The position numbers and the translations under genes were made by a program. Shown in pieces: positions 19,258 through 27,602 of a DNA stretch of 48,252 nucleotides (position 1 is its first letter; each line of letters begins with the position of its first letter). A model generated the notes under the pieces. That model was not told the DNA's origin, made no database searches, and worked only from the letters and a program-made list of their open reading frames with translations. The stretch is from Nitrospirales bacterium (GTDB lineage: Bacteria > Nitrospirota > Nitrospiria > Nitrospirales > UBA8639): contig JAAXIB010000062.1 in the NCBI GenBank assembly GCA_012270585.1, positions 1 to 48,252 of the forward strand. The letters run 5' to 3'.

Positions 19258-19971
19258 TCACGTCGTTCCCGGGGTACGGGCAACCGGATGCAGTTGACCG
19301 CCGTCCAGTTCGTACACGTGATCACCGACGCGCGCGGCCGATTCCGAATGGGTGACGAAGATGACGGTTTGGGATGCTTCCTTGGATACGCGCCGGATCA
19401 GTGCCACGATCTCTTTGGCGGTTTGCGAGTCGAGATTACCCGTGGGTTCATCCGCCAACAGGATGCGAGGTCGATGGACGAGGGCACGAGCCAGGGCCAC
19501 GCGTTGTTGTTCTCCCCCGGATAATTCCCAGGGCCGATGCCCGGCCCGATGTTGGACCCCCACCCGCTCAAGCGTCTCCCCGACGCGTTGCCGGATGAAG
19601 GCCGAAGACATCTTCTGAAGCCGTAAAGGCAACCCGATGTTTTCGGCAGCCGTCAACCCGGGCACCAAATGAAAAGCCTGAAAGACCATGCCGATCGCCT
19701 CCCGTCGATATCTGGTCCACTCCGCGTCGGAAAACCGGTGAGCCGGTTGGTCATCGAGACGAATGGCACCGGAGGTCACGGTGTCGAGACCCGCGACCAG
19801 ATTCAGAAGCGTGCTTTTCCCGCTCCCACTCGGGCCCATGATCACACAAAATTCTCCGGAGGCAACGTGGAGGTCCGCGTCCTGAAGGACAGACACCGTG
19901 ACGCTTCCCCGTTCATAGACTTTGCAGACGCGATCCAAGGTTACCGTAGACACCGATACCCCTCTCGACAC
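19258..19971 (-). CDS. LolD/MacB-like ABC transporter ATP-binding protein
   Basis: A 237-residue ATPase. Walker A is GPSGSGKST, the signature motif LSGGEQQRVALARAL, Walker B RILLADEPTGNLD and the H-loop VTHSESAA. The family powers FtsX-type permeases; the large permease at 14370-16979 on the same strand is the obvious partner, although pyrD, dmeF and a plus-strand gene lie between them. A likely promoter is at 20008-20037. Confidence 0.9.
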   Translation of the reverse strand: MSRGVSVSTVTLDRVCKVYERGSVTVSVLQDADLHVASGEFCVIMGPSGSGKSTLLNLVAGLDTVTSGAIRLDDQPAHRFSDAEWTRYRREAIGMVFQAFHLVPGLTAAENIGLPLRLQKMSSAFIRQRVGETLERVGVQHRAGHRPWELSGGEQQRVALARALVHRPRILLADEPTGNLDSQTAKEIVALIRRVSKEASQTVIFVTHSESAARVGDHVYELDGGQLHPVARTPGTT

Positions 19972-20007
19972 GTCGAGCGTGTGCAGGCGGCCTTGTCATG
20001 ACGACTC

Positions 20008-20037
20008 CCTATAGCACATGATGGAAACATCCAACAA
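20008..20037 (-). promoter_or_regulatory. Possible promoter for the ABC ATPase-pyrD-dmeF operon
   Basis: On the minus strand TTGTTG (20037-20032) is followed after 18 bp by TATAGG (20013-20008). The spacing is slightly long and the -10 imperfect. It lies about 37 bases upstream of the ATPase start. Confidence 0.35.
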
Positions 20038-20119
20038 CGCGACGGTCGCGCTTGACAGGATATGAAAAGTCTCCCGGTGTTTTCCTGAGTTTGTCGCTCA
20101 CTTCCCGTGCAGGAAAAAC

Positions 20120-20860
20120 ATGACCGCTCGATTGCTTCGCCGACTTCTCCACACGGTGTTTCCCATGAATTGTCGGACGTGCGACAATTCCCTGGACGAC
20201 GATCCCATTCCCTTTTTTTGCCAACGTTGCTGGAACCATATTACGCCGATCCTTTCGCCGAGTTGCCCGCGCTGCGCTCATCCCTTTCCTTCTCCGCACG
20301 CGTTATCTCATAGTCCCGAACACGTGTGCGGCTCCTGCCGAAAACACCCGCCGGCCTATAACCGGGCCTGGACGCCTTATGCCTATCAATCCCCATTGAA
20401 GGAGGCCATCGGGTTAGTGAAATACCGCGGCAAAACTCAATTGGCGCCGGCGCTCGCTCGATTGATCGCCCAAACTACCCCTGCGCCAACGAACGTCGAT
20501 GTGATGATCGCCGTCCCGTTGCACCCCGACCGGTTGCGGGAACGGGAATTCAATCAGGCCCTCCTCTTGGCCTATCATCTGGGCAAACAATGGAACCTTC
20601 CCGTTCTCACCGATGTACTCAGGCGGACGAAACCCACCCCTCCCCAAACGTCCCTCACTCGACGCGAGCGTTTAAAAAATCTTCGAAAATGCTTTGTCGT
20701 AGAAACCTCTCCCGCCATTGAGGGGAAAAACACGCTGCTCGTGGATGACGTGTTCACCACGGGAACCACGGTCAATGAATGTGCCAAAGCACTGAGAAAG
20801 GCCGGCGCCCAAGCCGTTTACGTACAGACCCTGGCCAGGATGATAGCCCATGAACATTGA
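20120..20860 (+). CDS. comF: ComF family protein (phosphoribosyltransferase-like)
   Basis: A 246-residue cytosolic protein. The N-terminal zinc region has paired cysteines (CRTCDN, CQRCW, CPRC, CGSCRKH). The C-terminal phosphoribosyltransferase fold carries the PRPP loop NTLLVDDVFTTGTTVNEC. ComF is needed for DNA uptake in competent bacteria, but in most lineages its role is unproven and could involve nucleotide salvage. LHPDRLREREFNQALLLA is a family signature. It stands alone between a divergent ABC operon and mraZ. Confidence 0.88.
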   Translation: MTARLLRRLLHTVFPMNCRTCDNSLDDDPIPFFCQRCWNHITPILSPSCPRCAHPFPSPHALSHSPEHVCGSCRKHPPAYNRAWTPYAYQSPLKEAIGLVKYRGKTQLAPALARLIAQTTPAPTNVDVMIAVPLHPDRLREREFNQALLLAYHLGKQWNLPVLTDVLRRTKPTPPQTSLTRRERLKNLRKCFVVETSPAIEGKNTLLVDDVFTTGTTVNECAKALRKAGAQAVYVQTLARMIAHEH

Positions 20861-20880
20861 GCCGGGACGAAAAGAACTTC

Positions 20881-20909
20881 TTGACTTCATAGATGGTTTT
20901 CTCTAGTCT
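20881..20909 (+). promoter_or_regulatory. Possible promoter of mraZ
   Basis: TTGACT at 20881-20886 and TAGTCT at 20904-20909 have 17-bp spacing; the -10 is poor. Repeated TGGG motifs, to which MraZ binds in Escherichia coli and Mycoplasma, are not obvious here. Confidence 0.4.
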
Positions 20910-20958
20910 AAACACCTGAGAGTCGTGTCCGTATCGGGGCTCTCAAAAGGAGAACGTC

Positions 20959-21393
20959 ATGTTTGCCGGACAATATCACTGTAAACTCGACGAAAAGGGT
21001 CGCTTCATCGTCCCCACCCCCTTGCGCGACCAGATCGAGGGAGACCGCGTGATTTTCGTCAAGGGGCAGGACCTTCCGTTGTCAGCCTACTCGGTGCAAG
21101 AATGGGAAAGCGTCCTCGCGCGCGTCAAAGACACGTTCAATGAAGATCAAAGCCGGCTTTTCATGCACTTCGTCGTGGCTGAAGCCGCGTCTTCTGAAAT
21201 CGACAAGACGGGCAGAGTCCTCATTCCCGGACGGCTGAGAAAAGCCATCCCGCTGGAAGACGACCTGGAAATCGTGGTTGTGGGCATGTTTCACCGGCTG
21301 GAAATCTGGAATCCTTCCGAATGGCGACGCTATCTCATGAAGCAAGATGAGCAATTGGAAGAAAACCTTGGGAAAATGCATGACCTGCTTTAA
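20959..21393 (+). CDS. mraZ: Transcriptional regulator MraZ
   Basis: A 144-residue protein with two AbrB-like SpoVT domains. The start MFAGQYHCKLDEKGRFIVP and the second repeat SSEIDKTGRVLIPGRLRKA are diagnostic. In most bacteria mraZ opens the division and cell-wall cluster and represses it, followed directly by rsmH (mraW). Here it is alone: downstream are a small minus-strand frame and a RusA gene. AAAAGGAG provides a good ribosome-binding site 7 bases before ATG. Confidence 0.93.
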   Translation: MFAGQYHCKLDEKGRFIVPTPLRDQIEGDRVIFVKGQDLPLSAYSVQEWESVLARVKDTFNEDQSRLFMHFVVAEAASSEIDKTGRVLIPGRLRKAIPLEDDLEIVVVGMFHRLEIWNPSEWRRYLMKQDEQLEENLGKMHDLL

Positions 21394-21620
21394 ATCTCCG
21401 GTGACCACACGTTCCAAGCACCCGGACGAATTTCTTTAAATACCCTGCGAACCTTACCCGTGCCATCATCGGATAGACCGGGAAGCCTTCCCCAATACGT
21501 TTTGAAAAACAGTCGCGGGGGATCAGCCCGGGTGACCAGCGGCTCCATCGTGCAACGTTCACGGAACACCGCCATTAACGCTTCATCGGGATCTCGCAAG
21601 AAACACAATCGCCTTTCCAC
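21390..21620 (-). CDS. Small hypothetical protein
   Basis: A 76-residue frame starting at GTG 21620 with GGAGG five bases upstream. The protein (ERRLCFLRDPDEALMAVFRE, then PRLFFKTYWGRLPGLSDDG) is compositionally normal and ends at a TAA that interlocks with the mraZ stop. The opposite-strand frame in this stretch is low-complexity, so the minus frame is the more protein-like of the two. I do not recognise a family. It would be convergent with mraZ and divergent from the RusA-family gene. Confidence 0.45.
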   Translation of the reverse strand: MERRLCFLRDPDEALMAVFRERCTMEPLVTRADPPRLFFKTYWGRLPGLSDDGTGKVRRVFKEIRPGAWNVWSPEI

Positions 21621-21630
21621 CGAAGCCTCC

Positions 21631-22128
21631 TTGCATGCAACGCGTTTCTCCCTGACTAACAACGCCCTTTCGATAACCCTGCCCATTCCGCCCAGCATCA
21701 ACCGGCAATATGCCACGGTCAACGGACGCCGGGTGTTGTCGGCAACGGGGCGCCGCTACAAGGGGACCATCGGCCAATTGCTCATGATCGCCGGCTCCTC
21801 CTCCAAATGGCACGCTTTTTTGCGGAAAACCCAGGAACATTTTTTGTCGCTGACAATCCATTTTTACTTTCCGACGCTGTTACGGCGGGATCTTGACGGT
21901 GGGCTTAAAATCGCTCAAGACGCCTTATGTGAAGCCATGAGCCTCAATGACAATCGCATTTTGGAAATCCACCTGTATAAAACCCTGGACCGCGACAATC
22001 CCCGACTCGAATGCACCCTGGCCCTGACAAGTCCTCTGAGCCCGGGGATTCGCAAATTTTCCCGGCGCTCGAACCGATCCTTCGCCGCCCCCCTTCGCGA
22101 AACTCAATCTCGAAACCGTCCGCGTTAA
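21631..22128 (+). CDS. RusA family crossover-junction endodeoxyribonuclease
   Basis: Holliday-junction resolvase family, often of phage origin. The sequence SITLPIPPSINRQYATVNGR is the typical opening strand and loop. YFPTLLRRDLDGGLKIAQDALCEA carries the conserved acidic D-x-D-x4-K-type active-site region, and MSLNDNRILEIHLYK follows. The start is unsure: the frame is open from 21460, but the first ~55 residues are Ser/Arg-rich without homology; TTG 21631 is my choice. The C-terminal tail after residue 130 is basic and unmatched. No other phage genes lie nearby. Confidence 0.75.
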   Translation: MHATRFSLTNNALSITLPIPPSINRQYATVNGRRVLSATGRRYKGTIGQLLMIAGSSSKWHAFLRKTQEHFLSLTIHFYFPTLLRRDLDGGLKIAQDALCEAMSLNDNRILEIHLYKTLDRDNPRLECTLALTSPLSPGIRKFSRRSNRSFAAPLRETQSRNRPR

Positions 22129-22259
22129 TCCTGAAGATCGTCATCGACCGATTTTTCATTCCCGATTCCTGATTCGGATTGACCGGATACGATGAAAAGG
22201 CTAGAATTTATTACTCTTTGTTATCTTTTGACGTGAATCGTCTTGGGTAAACGATACGG

Positions 22260-22502
22260 ATGGATACCATTACACTATCAGAAGAGCTACAAAACGCCGG
22301 GTTGCCGGAACAGCCGGCCAAGCGTATCGCCAGGGCGTTTCAGGAGCAGCAATCCGAACGTCTTGAACAGTTTGCGACAAAAGCCGATTTGCAGACCACT
22401 GAAGCGAATTTAAAAGCCGAGATGAAATCCATGGAAGTTCGGCTCATGATTTGGGGAGCCGTTCTTGCTGGCGTTATCCTTGCTATTCTGAAAATTTCCT
22501 GA
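22260..22502 (+). CDS. Small coiled-coil membrane protein (DUF1640/CCDC90-like)
   Basis: An 80-residue protein. Residues 1-55 are helical with heptad character (ERLEQFATKADLQTTEANLK), followed by one C-terminal transmembrane helix (LMIWGAVLAGVILAILKI). This layout matches the short bacterial DUF1640-type proteins, whose function is unknown; several occur near mobile or toxin-antitoxin genes. It stands alone, with about 130 bases free on the left and 170 on the right. Confidence 0.7.
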   Translation: MDTITLSEELQNAGLPEQPAKRIARAFQEQQSERLEQFATKADLQTTEANLKAEMKSMEVRLMIWGAVLAGVILAILKIS

Positions 22503-22676
22503 TTCCTCCTTGAGTCTTGTTCAAGTCCTCATGGGTGTGTTCCCTCCTCCGAGAGTATCTTGACGACCATCACAGTCAGGACCCACGACAGTTGATGAAT
22601 CGGCCACGAGGTATCTAGGACACATTTTACAAATTGTAAGGAGCCATCCAGAATTTCAGAATGGAGCACACCAGGC

Positions 22677-23756
22677 ATGCGTACCTCATTATCATGGTTT
22701 ATCGGTCTTGTACTCATAGGAACCTGCTACGTTCCGGATCCCGTCTCCGCCAACCGGATCCTCTTCAACCCGCAACAGAAGTTGCAGCTTCAACGGGTCA
22801 AGAAAATCTTCATCAAGGCGGTTGCGCTGACCGAAAAGGGATTGGTGGATCCAACCCCTATCGAAAAAGCGGCGACGGATCGACTGGCGGCAATCGGATT
22901 CACGGCCATTGCGACGGAGAACGAGCCGCATGCCGTCATGCTGAAGGTGAAATGTGAGGAGCGAAAATCCTGGAAGGGCGTCAGGAAATCCGATGGAGCG
23001 CTCCAGCAACCGGGAGCGCCTTCTCGAAATTGGAAAGGACCGGCCTGCCAGCTAGGCTACTTTTTCGACGGCCAGAAAGGGCCTTGGCAATATGAGGTAC
23101 GGACCACGTTTGAAAACGCGTGGGAGGCCGCCCGAGCCGAAGGGCACAACGATGCGGGCCAATTCGCGTTGCAGCACCTCAGCCAGGCGTTGCGGGACAG
23201 TGACTTCCCGCTTGATCTTGCAGCGGAATGGAAACAGGCCAGGCTACTCTCTTCCCTTTTGACCGATCCCCAAACCGGCAAGGCCACAAAACTCAAAATT
23301 CTCTCGCTCGCCGGCCACATGCCGGGAGACACCATGCTGCAAGCCCTTCAACGGATCAGAACCCAGGCCGAGTTCGCCGCCCCCGCCACGGTCGCCTTGG
23401 GGTTCATGGGCGAACCTGCCATTCCAACCCTCCTGGGTCTCTTATCCGATCCGTCGGTGGACATCCAAGCCGCCGCAGCGGAAGCGCTTGGGGAAATCGG
23501 CGCCCACAGCGGCAACATCGAAATCCTGCCGCCGCTCCTGGCCAAGATGGAGGCGCCCGACGTTCACCTTCGCGTTCAGACCGAAATCGTGAGGGCCATC
23601 GGGAAGACGCCGGACCTGCGGTCGCTCGAACCGCTTGAACAGTTCGCCCTGAAGGTGTGGACCGCCCGTTCAAACGATCCACTCATGCAGGAACTCAGAG
23701 AAGCCGTGGATTGGAGCCTCTGGCAGATCAACCCCACCGCGCATACCGACGAGTAG
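22677..23756 (+). CDS. Secreted HEAT-repeat protein
   Basis: A 359-residue protein with an N-terminal signal peptide (MRTSLSWFIGLVLIGTCYV ... VSAN). Residues ~25-130 form a mixed alpha/beta domain I cannot name. From ~200 there are HEAT-like helical pairs (FAAPATVALGFMGEPAIPTLLG, DIQAAAAEALGEIGAHSGN, VQTEIVRAIGKT). HEAT arrays serve as protein-binding scaffolds; the partner is unknown. Codon use is like the core genome. It is the last core gene before the accessory island, tail to tail with the unrelated HEAT gene at 23800. Confidence 0.75.
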   Translation: MRTSLSWFIGLVLIGTCYVPDPVSANRILFNPQQKLQLQRVKKIFIKAVALTEKGLVDPTPIEKAATDRLAAIGFTAIATENEPHAVMLKVKCEERKSWKGVRKSDGALQQPGAPSRNWKGPACQLGYFFDGQKGPWQYEVRTTFENAWEAARAEGHNDAGQFALQHLSQALRDSDFPLDLAAEWKQARLLSSLLTDPQTGKATKLKILSLAGHMPGDTMLQALQRIRTQAEFAAPATVALGFMGEPAIPTLLGLLSDPSVDIQAAAAEALGEIGAHSGNIEILPPLLAKMEAPDVHLRVQTEIVRAIGKTPDLRSLEPLEQFALKVWTARSNDPLMQELREAVDWSLWQINPTAHTDE

Positions 23757-23799
23757 GCACATGCTTCATTGTGTTTTAGGTACACCTTGAAAATATCTC

Positions 23800-25281
23800 T
23801 CATAGATTTTGCTTGATTAGAAACGAAATATCACTAGCAACCTTTTCAGAAGCGAGCCAGTTTGCTCCTTCACTCATCAACAACATAGGTGCAATGCGAT
23901 TAAGAAGAGGAGTGCCTTGAAGACGCTCGCGAACCAAATTAGGCGGAAGGCGGCCAAGGGTGGTAAGAATCCATGCGGGAATATTCCTATCAGAATATGA
24001 TTCCTGGACAAGAGCATCCAATACATCATTATTTCCAATAATTCGCAGAGCTTCTGATGCCGCAGGGGGTCGGCGGGTATCATCTGTTAGGAGATCTTTA
24101 ACGAGCTTGTCAATCACTGGCCGCGGCGTGTCTGTTCCAAAAGCAGCGATAGCATGCATAGCAACGTTTTCTTCGATATCGTCGATGAATGGAAGAAGGT
24201 CAGCGTAAGCTTTAAGCCCAGTCTTCCCAAGTCCCCAAACAGCAGCTTGACGGATTTCATCTCCTTGAAAAAGAGGTTCGCCTGCGATACGGATGAGCTG
24301 TCCATGCGTAAATCGCGTTTCCCCTAATTCTGTGAGGATCAGCACTGCTTCCATCCGCATCACTGGATCGGCATCTTTGTCCCAAATGAAGTGAACCATG
24401 CGTTCTTGACCTAGAGTAGAACCAAGAGAGGCTGCCGAACCGGCTGCTTCCAAGGCAACGCGGGGTTCCGGTTCTTTAGATATGTGTTCTTCAAGAGCAG
24501 AAACTGCTTGTTTCTTCAAATCCTCTCTGTGTGGAAGCGCCTTAATGGCCGCATAACGGTCAACCACGTTTGGTGAATACAAGTCATCCAGTGGTTTGAA
24601 TTTACGATTTAGATAAGAGAGAAAATCTGCCAAGCTAGATGGTGCACCTGCAAGAAAAGTGACGCCACCTTTAAAAGCATCCCCGGTTGAGAAATAAGGT
24701 GTCTTGCCTCTTAGTGTGTAGATCTGTCTCCTTGATGGGCGGTCGGGTGTCGCATACATTTCAACAATAATCTTTTCTGCATCGACTTCAAGGATGGTTC
24801 CATCACGGGAAGGAACTATAGCTGGCCAATTTCTATCTTGTTCAGCACCCTCTGCTGCAGATTTCGGATGGCCTAATTTGGACAAAACTACAGACTCTCG
24901 TAACGCCTTTACGGTAAAAAACATTGCTTCCTGAGCAAGATTGTGACCACCTTCCGAATCAAAAGATGTAATGAAAGCCACTAGATCCTCATCCCGCAAG
25001 CCCGCATCCCAAACCCGGTCAGGATTCTTGGGAGCGTCGCTCATTTTGATTTCGAGTTTGGACTTTGTACGTACCTCAACACGAAGGCCCGTTTTGACAC
25101 ATAGAACATCTGGTAAGCGTAATCGCTTAATCTTAGTCGACCAGATCTTGTTGGATCCGCAGTAGCGTTCGAGTTCAATAGGTTCAAAGCCTATATCGGC
25201 AAGCTGCTCAATTGTCCGACGAACACCCATGGCACCCATTGTCAGAAAACGGAGAAAACTCGTGTCAGTTTTGAATCCCAT
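23800..25281 (-). CDS. HEAT-repeat protein with PD-(D/E)xK-like N-terminal motif (candidate restriction nuclease)
   Basis: A 493-residue protein. Residues 50-85 read RLPDVLCVKTGLRVEVRTKS followed by KLEIK. P57-D58 with E69-V-R71 or E77-I-K79 would fit a PD-(D/E)xK nuclease core, and the segment is followed by a conserved-looking WDAGLRDEDLVAFI. From about residue 235 to the end there are HEAT-like pairs (RYAAIKALPHREDLKKQAVS, RMEAVLILTELGE, RQAAVWGLGKTG, HAIAAFGTDTPRP). The downstream-facing small HTH gene (25281-25508) shares its boundary (stop/ATG adjacent), and a DNA methylase is divergent. This is the layout of controller-regulated restriction-modification units, so a nuclease role is inferred from motif and context only; the motif is not proven. 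Confidence 0.6.
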   Translation of the reverse strand: MGFKTDTSFLRFLTMGAMGVRRTIEQLADIGFEPIELERYCGSNKIWSTKIKRLRLPDVLCVKTGLRVEVRTKSKLEIKMSDAPKNPDRVWDAGLRDEDLVAFITSFDSEGGHNLAQEAMFFTVKALRESVVLSKLGHPKSAAEGAEQDRNWPAIVPSRDGTILEVDAEKIIVEMYATPDRPSRRQIYTLRGKTPYFSTGDAFKGGVTFLAGAPSSLADFLSYLNRKFKPLDDLYSPNVVDRYAAIKALPHREDLKKQAVSALEEHISKEPEPRVALEAAGSAASLGSTLGQERMVHFIWDKDADPVMRMEAVLILTELGETRFTHGQLIRIAGEPLFQGDEIRQAAVWGLGKTGLKAYADLLPFIDDIEENVAMHAIAAFGTDTPRPVIDKLVKDLLTDDTRRPPAASEALRIIGNNDVLDALVQESYSDRNIPAWILTTLGRLPPNLVRERLQGTPLLNRIAPMLLMSEGANWLASEKVASDISFLIKQNL

Positions 25282-25508
25282 TAGGCTTTTTCCTTTGGAA
25301 TGGGCTTCAAAAGCTCGGTCGGTTCAGCCACCAAAGCTCTTGCTAGAGCATAAATATTCTCTAGAGAAACATTGCGTTGGGCACGTTCCACGGAACTTAT
25401 ATAGGTACGATGAAGTTCTGCGCGACTCGCTAGCTCTTCTTGGGAAAGGCCAGTAGAGGTTCTCAAGCGCCGAAGGTTATAGGCCAATATTTTCTTGGGA
25501 CTAGGCAT
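25281..25508 (-). CDS. Small XRE-family HTH protein (restriction-modification controller-like)
   Basis: A 75-residue protein made of one HTH-Xre domain: LAYNLRRLRTSTGLSQEELASRAELHRTYISSVERAQRN, then LENIYALARALVAEP. Length and sequence style are those of C proteins that control restriction-modification systems (short, single domain, R-T-Y-I-S-x-V-E-R recognition helix). Its final codon overlaps the HEAT-nuclease start by a single base, so both are translated from one message. The divergent DNA methylase begins 105 bases away, and an AAGTCT-AC-AGACTT palindrome lies in between. Confidence 0.82.
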   Translation of the reverse strand: MPSPKKILAYNLRRLRTSTGLSQEELASRAELHRTYISSVERAQRNVSLENIYALARALVAEPTELLKPIPKEKA

Positions 25509-25568
25509 TAGACTTGCCTCTAATTTAGAAATTATTGTTGTAAGCTAGGGTATAATTTTGTACACTTT

Positions 25569-25582
25569 AAGTCTACAGACTT
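25569..25582. promoter_or_regulatory. Candidate operator palindrome (C-box-like)
   Basis: AAGTCT, two bases, AGACTT is a perfect 6+6 dyad in the 105-bp divergent region between the controller-like HTH gene and the methylase. Controller proteins of type II systems bind GACT/AGTC-style dyads, and this matches in form. A TATAAT at about 25549-25554, just upstream, could be the -10 box of the methylase; I see no good -35 box. Confidence 0.4.
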
Positions 25583-25613
25583 CGAGTTACCCATCTGAAA
25601 GAAAACAAGTTAC

Positions 25614-27377
25614 ATGGGAGAGAATTTCTTGAAGATTGATTTGAATAAACTTTCCGAAACCATAACTGCCCCAAGAACAGACGCCGTTTACAACTGTCAT
25701 TCGTATCTGACAAAAGTTCCGTTGGCAGCCATAGAACCTCTTATTGAAGCCTATACCGAACCAGGTGATCTCGTCGTCGACTTCTTTGCTGGGTCAGGAA
25801 TGACCGGACTAGCGGCTTTGCGTTTAAACCGGCGAGCACGGTTGAGTGACATCTCTATTCTAGGCAAGCACATAGCTACGGGATACCTGACAAACGTTTC
25901 GACAGTAGAACTGACAAAAGTGGCTCAAAAAGTGATAAATGAGGCCAAAAACGCGATTGGAGGGCTGTATTTGAGCAAACGGATCTCAGATGGAGCGAAG
26001 GTCGAAGTTATAAGAACGGTTTGGTCATTTACGTATGTTTGTCCGAAGTGCAAATTAGAAATGGTTTATTTCGAGTATTTGGATAAGAAGGGGAACCCAC
26101 CAAAAGAATGTGTATCCTGTAGTGAACCTTTTGTACGTCGCAACTGGGGAAGAGGGGAAGATGTGCCTGTGGAAGTCGTCGTTCTTGGGGAGAATAACAG
26201 GCATATTGAACAGTCAGTTACAGATTATGATCGGAGAAATATTAGGGCTGCCAGTAGAGATCCACGGAAGAATGATGTCCCATCGTTGCCTATCACCGCC
26301 GACAGAGAGATGTACAGCAGGTCGGCTCTTGGAAAGTGGGGTATGGCAGAAACTGGAAAATTTTTTTCTGCCAGAAATTCGATTGCCCTTGTAGAACTTT
26401 GGAAAGCTATCAATAGACTAAAAGGCAATGACATTCGCAAAAAGTTACGGTTTGCCTTTACAGCGATTTTGCCTCGGGCATCTATGCGGTATCAGTGGAG
26501 TCCAAAGCGCCCTTTGAATGCACAAAATCAGACCTACTATGTCGCTCCGGTCTACTATGAATGGAATGTTTTTGCTTTGTTTGGAAGAAAAGTCGAAGCC
26601 GTCATCCGCGCGCAAGATGAGATATTTGGAAGGCGAACGCTGTTTGATGCTAAGAACGAAGATGACATAGTCTATGAGATAATGTCTGCTGAGAAATTAT
26701 GCCATTTGACCAATGAGTCTGCTGATTACGTATTTACCGATCCGCCTTTTGGCAGCAACATTTTTTACAGTGACATGAATCTGTTTCATGAAGCATGGCT
26801 TGGGGAGGTAACAGATCATGGAGCAGAAGCCGTCGTACATACGACCGGAAAAAGGAAGAATGGTGCGGAAGAAAAGTACGAACATCTGCTAAGAAAAGCA
26901 TTTAGTGAAGCGTGGCGAGTTTTGAAACCTGGCCGATACATGTCGGTAATTTTCGGGAACAGTAGCGGACGTATTTGGGGGCTCGTACAAAGAGCTTTAA
27001 GGGATGCAGGGTTTAAGTCAGTTCCAGTCCATGTAGGGATTTTGGATAAAGGCCAGCGATCAGTTAAGGGACTGAATTCTGGATCGGAGGGTGTTGTAAC
27101 GCTCGATTTAATTCTTACAGTGCAGAAGCCGGGGCAGGAAGAGCAGGCTGGTGAACCGCGTAGCTTAACCAACGGAGATTCAACTGCGCTAATTCAATCA
27201 GCAATTAAAGATTTGCCTGCAAAAGGGGCTCTTAATCCAAGTCATGTGTACGCTAGGGTTTTAAAGAAAGCAATTGAAAAGCATCTTGCTCTGGATGATC
27301 TTCATTTAAGTAATGTCCTGATTGCCTTAAGAAACGCAGGCTATTCTGTAGATCGGAAGACGGGTTTGCTTTTTTAG
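25614..27377 (+). CDS. DNA methyltransferase with Zn-ribbon (COG1743-type)
   Basis: A 587-residue amino-methyltransferase. The AdoMet-binding motif I is VDFFAGSGMTG (D56-G62) and the catalytic motif IV is TDPPFGSN (D376-F379), with ~320 residues between. In that interval C143-x2-C146 and C166-x2-C169 form a zinc ribbon, as in the COG1743 adenine-specific methylases. DPPF is compatible with N6-adenine or N4-cytosine methylation. The gene is divergent from the HTH and HEAT-nuclease genes, so it is likely the modification arm of a restriction-like unit. It is AT-rich compared with the core. Confidence 0.85.
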   Translation: MGENFLKIDLNKLSETITAPRTDAVYNCHSYLTKVPLAAIEPLIEAYTEPGDLVVDFFAGSGMTGLAALRLNRRARLSDISILGKHIATGYLTNVSTVELTKVAQKVINEAKNAIGGLYLSKRISDGAKVEVIRTVWSFTYVCPKCKLEMVYFEYLDKKGNPPKECVSCSEPFVRRNWGRGEDVPVEVVVLGENNRHIEQSVTDYDRRNIRAASRDPRKNDVPSLPITADREMYSRSALGKWGMAETGKFFSARNSIALVELWKAINRLKGNDIRKKLRFAFTAILPRASMRYQWSPKRPLNAQNQTYYVAPVYYEWNVFALFGRKVEAVIRAQDEIFGRRTLFDAKNEDDIVYEIMSAEKLCHLTNESADYVFTDPPFGSNIFYSDMNLFHEAWLGEVTDHGAEAVVHTTGKRKNGAEEKYEHLLRKAFSEAWRVLKPGRYMSVIFGNSSGRIWGLVQRALRDAGFKSVPVHVGILDKGQRSVKGLNSGSEGVVTLDLILTVQKPGQEEQAGEPRSLTNGDSTALIQSAIKDLPAKGALNPSHVYARVLKKAIEKHLALDDLHLSNVLIALRNAGYSVDRKTGLLF

Positions 27378-27602
27378 GCTCAGAACAAAAACAACTTAAA
27401 GAGTGAACTCCCCCTCCTCTAATAGAAGAGAATCCCGGCTACTGTGACACCCTCGATATCTAAGGACTGTGCTGGCAAGTAACAGGTTTTTACGCCAATT
27501 GATTTCTTGCTTGAGGCATTCTGTATCGCAGGATATTTCACGCTGGCGTTTTCGCTCTTTATGATTGAACTACTTAGTTGTGATCTGTTTGGCAAACGTG
27601 TC
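27378..27602. other. Gene-free gap between methylase and HTH gene
   Basis: About 225 AT-rich bases. On the minus strand a ~45-codon open stretch ending at 27419 reads SIGVKTCYLPAQSLDIEGV but has no plausible start, and may be a gene fragment. No toxin gene is present at the place where a COG5606-type antitoxin would normally have one. Confidence 0.4.

Noticed and set aside
21460-21630. N-terminal extension of the RusA-family protein
   Set aside because: The sequence is Ser/Arg-rich without homology, and lies antisense to the better-formed minus-strand frame.
22677-25281. The two HEAT-repeat proteins as a duplicated pair
   Set aside because: They face each other, have different N-terminal domains and different base composition; resemblance is only the repeat type.
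27419-27570. Minus-strand fragment reading SIGVKTCYLPAQSLDIEGV
   Set aside because: It is partly protein-like but has no start codon with a ribosome-binding site and overlaps the HTH gene; it could be a decayed gene end.
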